From Candidatus Zipacnadia bacterium (lineage in GTDB: Bacteria > Armatimonadota > UBA5377 > JALGUK01): DNA of 9,625 nt. The notes beneath the pieces were generated by a model that saw only the letters and a program-made list of their open reading frames with translations, did not search any database and was not told the DNA's origin. Below, in pieces: positions 6,242-9,625 of this stretch; position 1 is the first letter of the stretch; each line of letters opens with the position of its first letter. The position numbers and the translations under genes were made by a program. The stretch is from assembly GCA_029820875.1 (NCBI GenBank), contig JALGUK010000048.1, positions 1 through 9,625 of the forward strand. The letters run 5' to 3'.

Positions 6242-8656
6242 ATGCGAGCGGTGCTCGTAGTAGCAGGTTGCATCCTCTTGATCTGCGCGGTTTGTAGGGG
6301 TGCCCCACCGCGCGTCGTGCAGTCATGGATCTGGCATCCCGAGGAGAAAGAGAAGCCCAACGAACTTGTCGCTCCTGCCGCCACACGCTATTTCAGAAAG
6401 GTCTTCGACCTGCCGGGCGAACCCAGGGCCGCATGTCTTAGAGCGACGGCCGACGACCGGTTTGACATTTGGGTCAACGGGCAAAAAATCGGTTTCGGCA
6501 CCAGCTGGCAGCGAATCTACCGATTTGACATAGGGCCGGCGCTCGTGGCAGGCAAGAATGTGATAGCTATCAGTGCCACCAACACGGCCTTAGGGCCGGC
6601 CGGGCTGATCGCCTGGGGCGATATAGTGTGTGAGAATGGCGAGGTCATTAAGCTTTGCACTGACGAGAGTTGGAAAGTCTGCGATGAGATAGATGAGCGA
6701 TGGACAACACCAGACTTCGATGACACGCACTGGACTGACGCCGTAGTTCTTGCCAATGCCAACGGAGGTCCATGGGGAGGGTCCATACGCATGGCCATGA
6801 TAGCTCCCGTCGAAAACGCTTTTCGGATTCAGGGCGGCTTGAGTAAGTTGCAGTTACTGCCGCGGCCCCAACGAGTACGTTTGCTTGAGGGCACCATGCC
6901 GCTGGTGGATGACAATAAGGTTGTCTTCGAAATCGCCGTTGGCCCAAATCTGCGCGACAGCTATGCCATTGAGCAAATCCAAAGGGCGCTGGAGCTTATC
7001 CTTGAGAATTCCTCACTTCAGATAGGAATTGTGAACCCCGAGAGTCCTCAGAAAGGGCCCCGACTGATTCTTGCCGTGGCTCCCATATCGCCTTCAATCA
7101 ATGCGATCTGTCAGAAAGCCGGATTTGAGCCCCGAGATTTGAAGCCACAGGGGTACTTTCTCGGATTTGTACCCGATGCCCAACCGACGGCGGTGATCGT
7201 CGGCGCCGATCGGGCTGGACTGGTCTACGGCAGCTCGACGTTCATCCAGCTGGCTAAGAAACAGGGGCGCAGCGTGTCCGTACGGCTCGCGAAGATAACT
7301 GACTGGCCGGCCTGGCCGCTCAGGGGCCCGCGGTCCATAGGCGTCACCGAGGAGGTCGCAGACTGGTGTGCCTTCTACAAGATGAACGTGCTCGTCACCG
7401 GATTCGCTTGGGACCTGCCCCTGCCTGAGGAATTCCGGACCGTCAACACTATGCTGGCGCGGCGTGGAATCACTTTCATGCCAGAGTGTCATCCGGGAGG
7501 GTCTCCGGGCAAGCCATTTATATTCACCAATCAGGCTCATCGGCAGGCGCTGCTCGACCGGGTAAAAGAGGCCATTGCTATGGGGCTGCCAACCCTCGGC
7601 ATCATGGTTGACGACAGACCGAATGCACCGGAATCGCCTGAGGACGAGGCGAAATACGGTCCCGGCCTTGTGGGTTTGGGGAAGGCGCAAATGGCGATGA
7701 TGGAGGAGGTCGCCGAGTTGGCTGGCGATCGCATACAGATCTTCTTCTGCCCACGGGTATACTACGATCCCTACCAGAAAAACGTCTATCCGACTCAGCC
7801 GGGCGAGGAGGAGATGGTTTACCGCAAGCTCGTTGGCACACTTCCCGAGAACGTGAGCCTTTGGACAACTCAACCTAAGCTGTCGTATGTGAGGGAGCTC
7901 AACGAGACGTGGGGGCGCAAGCCCTTTATCTACCACAACCTTTTCTACGCCGGCCTTGCGGACATGAAGCTTTATTTCGAGCCCTACCCGATCCCGAGCC
8001 CTGAACTGTTGAACCGCACGGCTGGGGTAACCGCAGCCGGGAGCGGCCGGCGGTATATGCGTGAATGGCTGGTTAATTACCTCAACTTCGCTGCCAATAC
8101 CTGGAATCCGAGGGAGCCAGTTGGGCTGACGGAGTGCTTTGAGAGGGAGTACGGCGAGCAAGCGACGCCATACCTTGTGGAATATGCTCTTGGCATCAGC
8201 ACGCACATCGCCCCAGGCATTCCGATCATGGCAGACTGCTGGGACCAGCCTGACGAGTGGGCCTGCGTTAAAGTGAGCTTCGGTTTCGCCGGTCGTTTGC
8301 GTCACTTTCAGTCTGAGCCGGAGCATATCGAGCGCCTGCGCAAGTGGGCTACAGAAACGCGGCGGGCGGTGGAGGTCGATTGGAGCGAATCCGGGCTTGA
8401 CTCGGCTGAGATCGAGATTCTAAGTCTGAATGCGCGGCGCATCTGGCTCAACTACTCCGCGTTGGCGGATATCCTGACGGTAGAAATGAATCTCACCCGC
8501 AACGAGGACCGCAACAACAAGCAGCGCGTCAAGCGGTGTATCAGGCAGTGCCAAGAGATACGCAAAATTATTGAAGAGCTAGACCTGAACCCAGAACAAT
8601 GTGGTGACTGGATGCTCCTGGAGCGTGCACAGGCCCTGGCGGAACGTGTGAAGTAA
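6242..8656 (+). CDS. Secreted multidomain glycoside hydrolase, GH84-like (beta-N-acetylglucosaminidase-related)
   Basis: An 804-residue exported protein. The ATG at 6242 has GGAGGAG at 6231-6237 and starts a signal peptide (MRAVLVVAGC..., likely cut near Ala21); an upstream ATG at 6203 has neither. Residues about 25-185 resemble the galactose-binding-like fold at the front of alpha-rhamnosidases and relatives (SWIWHPEE at 28-35, WVNG at 77-80, GKNVIAISATN). Residues about 200-355 match the GH20b-like N-terminal domain (LLPRPQRV; VIVGADRAGLVYG; then DWPAWPLRG at 354-362). The barrel follows with KMN, HPGG starting at His417, and Asp457-Asp458 in GIMVDDRP, matching the catalytic aspartate pair of GH84. 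WTTQP (Trp541), FIYHN (Tyr564, Asn566) and TWNP (Trp621) continue the family pattern. The GH84 GFYG motif and some pocket residues are missing, so the substrate may differ from GlcNAc. The C-terminal part is charged and helical. It could alternatively be an unclassified GH84 relative. Confidence 0.82.
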   Translation: MRAVLVVAGCILLICAVCRGAPPRVVQSWIWHPEEKEKPNELVAPAATRYFRKVFDLPGEPRAACLRATADDRFDIWVNGQKIGFGTSWQRIYRFDIGPALVAGKNVIAISATNTALGPAGLIAWGDIVCENGEVIKLCTDESWKVCDEIDERWTTPDFDDTHWTDAVVLANANGGPWGGSIRMAMIAPVENAFRIQGGLSKLQLLPRPQRVRLLEGTMPLVDDNKVVFEIAVGPNLRDSYAIEQIQRALELILENSSLQIGIVNPESPQKGPRLILAVAPISPSINAICQKAGFEPRDLKPQGYFLGFVPDAQPTAVIVGADRAGLVYGSSTFIQLAKKQGRSVSVRLAKITDWPAWPLRGPRSIGVTEEVADWCAFYKMNVLVTGFAWDLPLPEEFRTVNTMLARRGITFMPECHPGGSPGKPFIFTNQAHRQALLDRVKEAIAMGLPTLGIMVDDRPNAPESPEDEAKYGPGLVGLGKAQMAMMEEVAELAGDRIQIFFCPRVYYDPYQKNVYPTQPGEEEMVYRKLVGTLPENVSLWTTQPKLSYVRELNETWGRKPFIYHNLFYAGLADMKLYFEPYPIPSPELLNRTAGVTAAGSGRRYMREWLVNYLNFAANTWNPREPVGLTECFEREYGEQATPYLVEYALGISTHIAPGIPIMADCWDQPDEWACVKVSFGFAGRLRHFQSEPEHIERLRKWATETRRAVEVDWSESGLDSAEIEILSLNARRIWLNYSALADILTVEMNLTRNEDRNNKQRVKRCIRQCQEIRKIIEELDLNPEQCGDWMLLERAQALAERVK

Positions 8657-8943
8657 TGACCTAGTCCCGACCAATTTGGGGGTAGTGCTATTGCGCCTGT
8701 TTGCGATGTGCAGGCGGAAAGCGCTGATTGCCCGTTTGCACAGGGGCATCGCGGCTGGTATTGCGCGGGCTGCGTAATCGTCGACCGGTAGCGACGAAAT
8801 GCGGCCACAGTTCAGGCCCAGGTGAATGGGCGTTGGCGATGGCCGCAGTCACCGCGTCTTCTCTGCTGATAGCACTTCCGAAGAACGTGTTGTGACTACT
8901 CGTCACCCTCGATGGAAAACTTTGCCTTCACGCACGTCCTGGA
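8657..8943. other. Region without a recognised gene between the hydrolase and the recombinase remnant
   Basis: I see no convincing coding sequence here. The same-strand frame from 8826 that leads into the recombinase remnant shows no similarity to the recombinase before about 8944. A 72-codon minus-strand frame (8688-8906, GTG start) is unrecognised. There is no clear terminator after the hydrolase stop at 8656: CCAATTTGG at 8679-8687 is a small palindrome without a T tract. This DNA replaces what should be the first two thirds of the second recombinase gene. Confidence 0.5.
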
Positions 8944-9131
8944 CGGCGGGCATCGAGAAGCGGGTGACGCCGCACATGCTCCGGCACACATACGCGACGC
9001 GTATGCTGGAGCGGCCGCAGTCGCCCGTTGACCCCCAGGTGCAGGAACTGGCCCGCGCGATAGCGGCCCTGCCTAAGGAGCAGCGGGAGGCGTTGGCGAA
9101 GGCGCTGGAGGCAGTTAGCTTAGTGCAGTAA
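8944..9131 (+). pseudogene. Truncated tyrosine recombinase copy lacking the catalytic tyrosine
   Basis: From 8944 the frame reads AGIEKRVTPHMLRHTYATRMLERP, matching the recombinase at 413-487 and including its His-x-x-Arg motif. It then jumps directly to PVDPQVQELARAIAALP, matching from about 615 onwards. The intervening segment of about 40 residues, with the LLGHA histidine and the nucleophilic tyrosine, is gone, and so is everything before the AGIEKR motif. An open frame extends back to 8826, but its start is unrelated sequence. The tail (PKEQREALAKALEAV versus DQKQREALVKMLTGI) differs by conservative substitutions, so the copy evolved as a protein before it was damaged. It cannot be a working recombinase. 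Its end overlaps the dnaE-like stop codon by 17 bases tail to tail. Confidence 0.88.
9025..9064 (+). repeat. Perfect 40-bp direct repeat, right copy (inside recombinase remnant)
   Basis: Identical to 617-656 and in the same orientation. It arises from the recombinase paralogy and is a possible homologous-recombination site that would delete everything between the copies. Confidence 0.9.
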
Positions 9132-9625
9132 CTTGTTGCGCAATTAGCGCCGGGGTTCCACGGGGATCCAGGCGGCCTTTTACTAGTATGCCGTATTGCT
9201 GATAGGTGTTCTCGAAAACGATTACATCCAACAGTCCGGTTTCGTCTTCCAAGGTAAAGAAGACTACAGTTCGGCCGCTGCGGGTCGGGGGGCGATGGGG
9301 GCGGATTAGCAGGCCGGCTACCTTGACCGGGTCCTTGGGACGTTGCTGCTTGATCTGTTGGGCGGTGAGGACGCCTTCCCTTGCCAGTTTTGCTCTGATA
9401 AATTGCAGCGGGTGCCAGGTAGGACTAAAACCCATAACGTTCCACTCGTGAAGGCACTTTTGCCGGTCGGTAAAATCCTCGATATCCTGCAGCTCACACG
9501 CCTGGCCAATATTCAGTTGCACCTGTGGGCTTGGCCGGAGTGCTGCGAGCTGCCATAGTATACGGCGACGGTTGCGGTCAAAACAGTCAAAAGCTCCACA
9601 CAGGGCGAGAGAGCGCGCTACATCC
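9115..9625 (-). CDS. dnaE: DnaE-type DNA polymerase III alpha subunit, C-terminal part (5' end outside window)
   Basis: The frame is open on the minus strand from the right edge to the TAA at 9117-9115, giving the last 170 residues. The first visible part, CGAFDCFDRNRRRILWQLAAL, matches the helix-hairpin-helix region of DnaE polymerases (GAFD-x-x-x-x-R-x-x-LW). Next comes the conserved DF-x-D-x-x-K-x-x-x-EW-x-x-x-G-x-x-x-x-x-HP segment. The OB-fold is then seen as VKVAGLLIRPHRPPTRSGRT followed by VVFFTLEDETGLLDVIVF. The LWQL wording and the protein ending soon after the OB-fold (QQVTALS) look more like the error-prone DnaE2-type branch than a replicative DnaE1, but the catalytic PHP and palm regions are outside the window, so the subtype is uncertain. 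A GTG at 9522 is internal, not the start. The gene is convergent with the recombinase remnant and overlaps it by 17 bases. Confidence 0.88.
   Translation of the reverse strand, partial: DVARSLALCGAFDCFDRNRRRILWQLAALRPSPQVQLNIGQACELQDIEDFTDRQKCLHEWNVMGFSPTWHPLQFIRAKLAREGVLTAQQIKQQRPKDPVKVAGLLIRPHRPPTRSGRTVVFFTLEDETGLLDVIVFENTYQQYGILVKGRLDPRGTPALIAQQVTALS

Noticed and set aside
7094..8326. Long minus-strand frame of 410 codons opposite the hydrolase.
   Set aside because: It mirrors the strongly coding plus strand and its translation is Arg-rich without any family features; an antisense shadow.
8688..8906. Minus-strand 72-codon frame with a GTG start.
   Set aside because: No recognised motif, no good ribosome site, and it lies in a region that looks like degraded DNA.
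1..9625. CRISPR array, tRNA or rRNA genes.
   Set aside because: No regularly spaced repeats, no tRNA-like arms and no rRNA sequence were seen on either strand.

Overview
The window comes from a moderately GC-rich bacterial chromosome. The best taxonomic clue is a pair of secreted pilin-like proteins (DUF1559 type) that begin with a prepilin N-terminus, carry an FPVFAKAR(E/D)KARAA-type segment and end in an H-X9-DG motif. Expanded families of this kind are typical of Armatimonadota and also occur in Planctomycetota, Lentisphaerota and Verrucomicrobiota. Armatimonadota or a close relative is my inference; there is no rRNA or other phylogenetic marker beyond a short piece of a DnaE-type polymerase.

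Layout, left to right. (1) 1-714 is the 3' portion of a tyrosine recombinase gene that enters from the left edge. (2) 786-908 is a frameshifted relic of a prepilin-type N-terminus. (3) 941-1597 holds two small unrecognised reading frames in the same frame, separated by a single UGA, probably one ancestral gene. (4) 1598-2041 is non-coding: a promoter-like sequence, a strong intrinsic terminator and an inverted-repeat element. (5) 2042-2665 and 2937-3587 are two tandem DUF1559 pilin-like genes with homologous leaders. The second leader carries an inserted short repeat. (6) 3759-6119 encodes a predicted lipoprotein with ten calcium-loop FG-GAP/VCBS-like repeats. (7) 6242-8656 encodes a secreted multidomain glycoside hydrolase-like protein resembling GH84 (beta-N-acetylglucosaminidase), with some pocket residues changed. 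(8) 8944-9131 is a truncated recombinase copy that lost the segment with its catalytic tyrosine. (9) The C-terminus of a DnaE-type DNA polymerase III alpha subunit runs on the minus strand off the right edge.

The four intact genes between 2042 and 8656 all encode predicted exported or surface proteins and share one strand. A plausible reading is an extracellular glycan-handling or surface-adhesion group: pilin-like surface proteins, a lipid-anchored beta-propeller and a secreted amino-sugar hydrolase. The gaps of roughly 120-270 nt mean I cannot show they form one operon. The block lies between two same-orientation recombinase copies that share a perfect 40-bp direct repeat 8.4 kb apart. It could therefore be an accessory island or simply DNA trapped between paralogues. 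No complete, clearly new system is proven. The strongest leads are the recombinase-bracketed architecture, the near-identical 5' ends of otherwise diverged pilin-like genes, the divergent GH84-like enzyme and the UGA-split gene.
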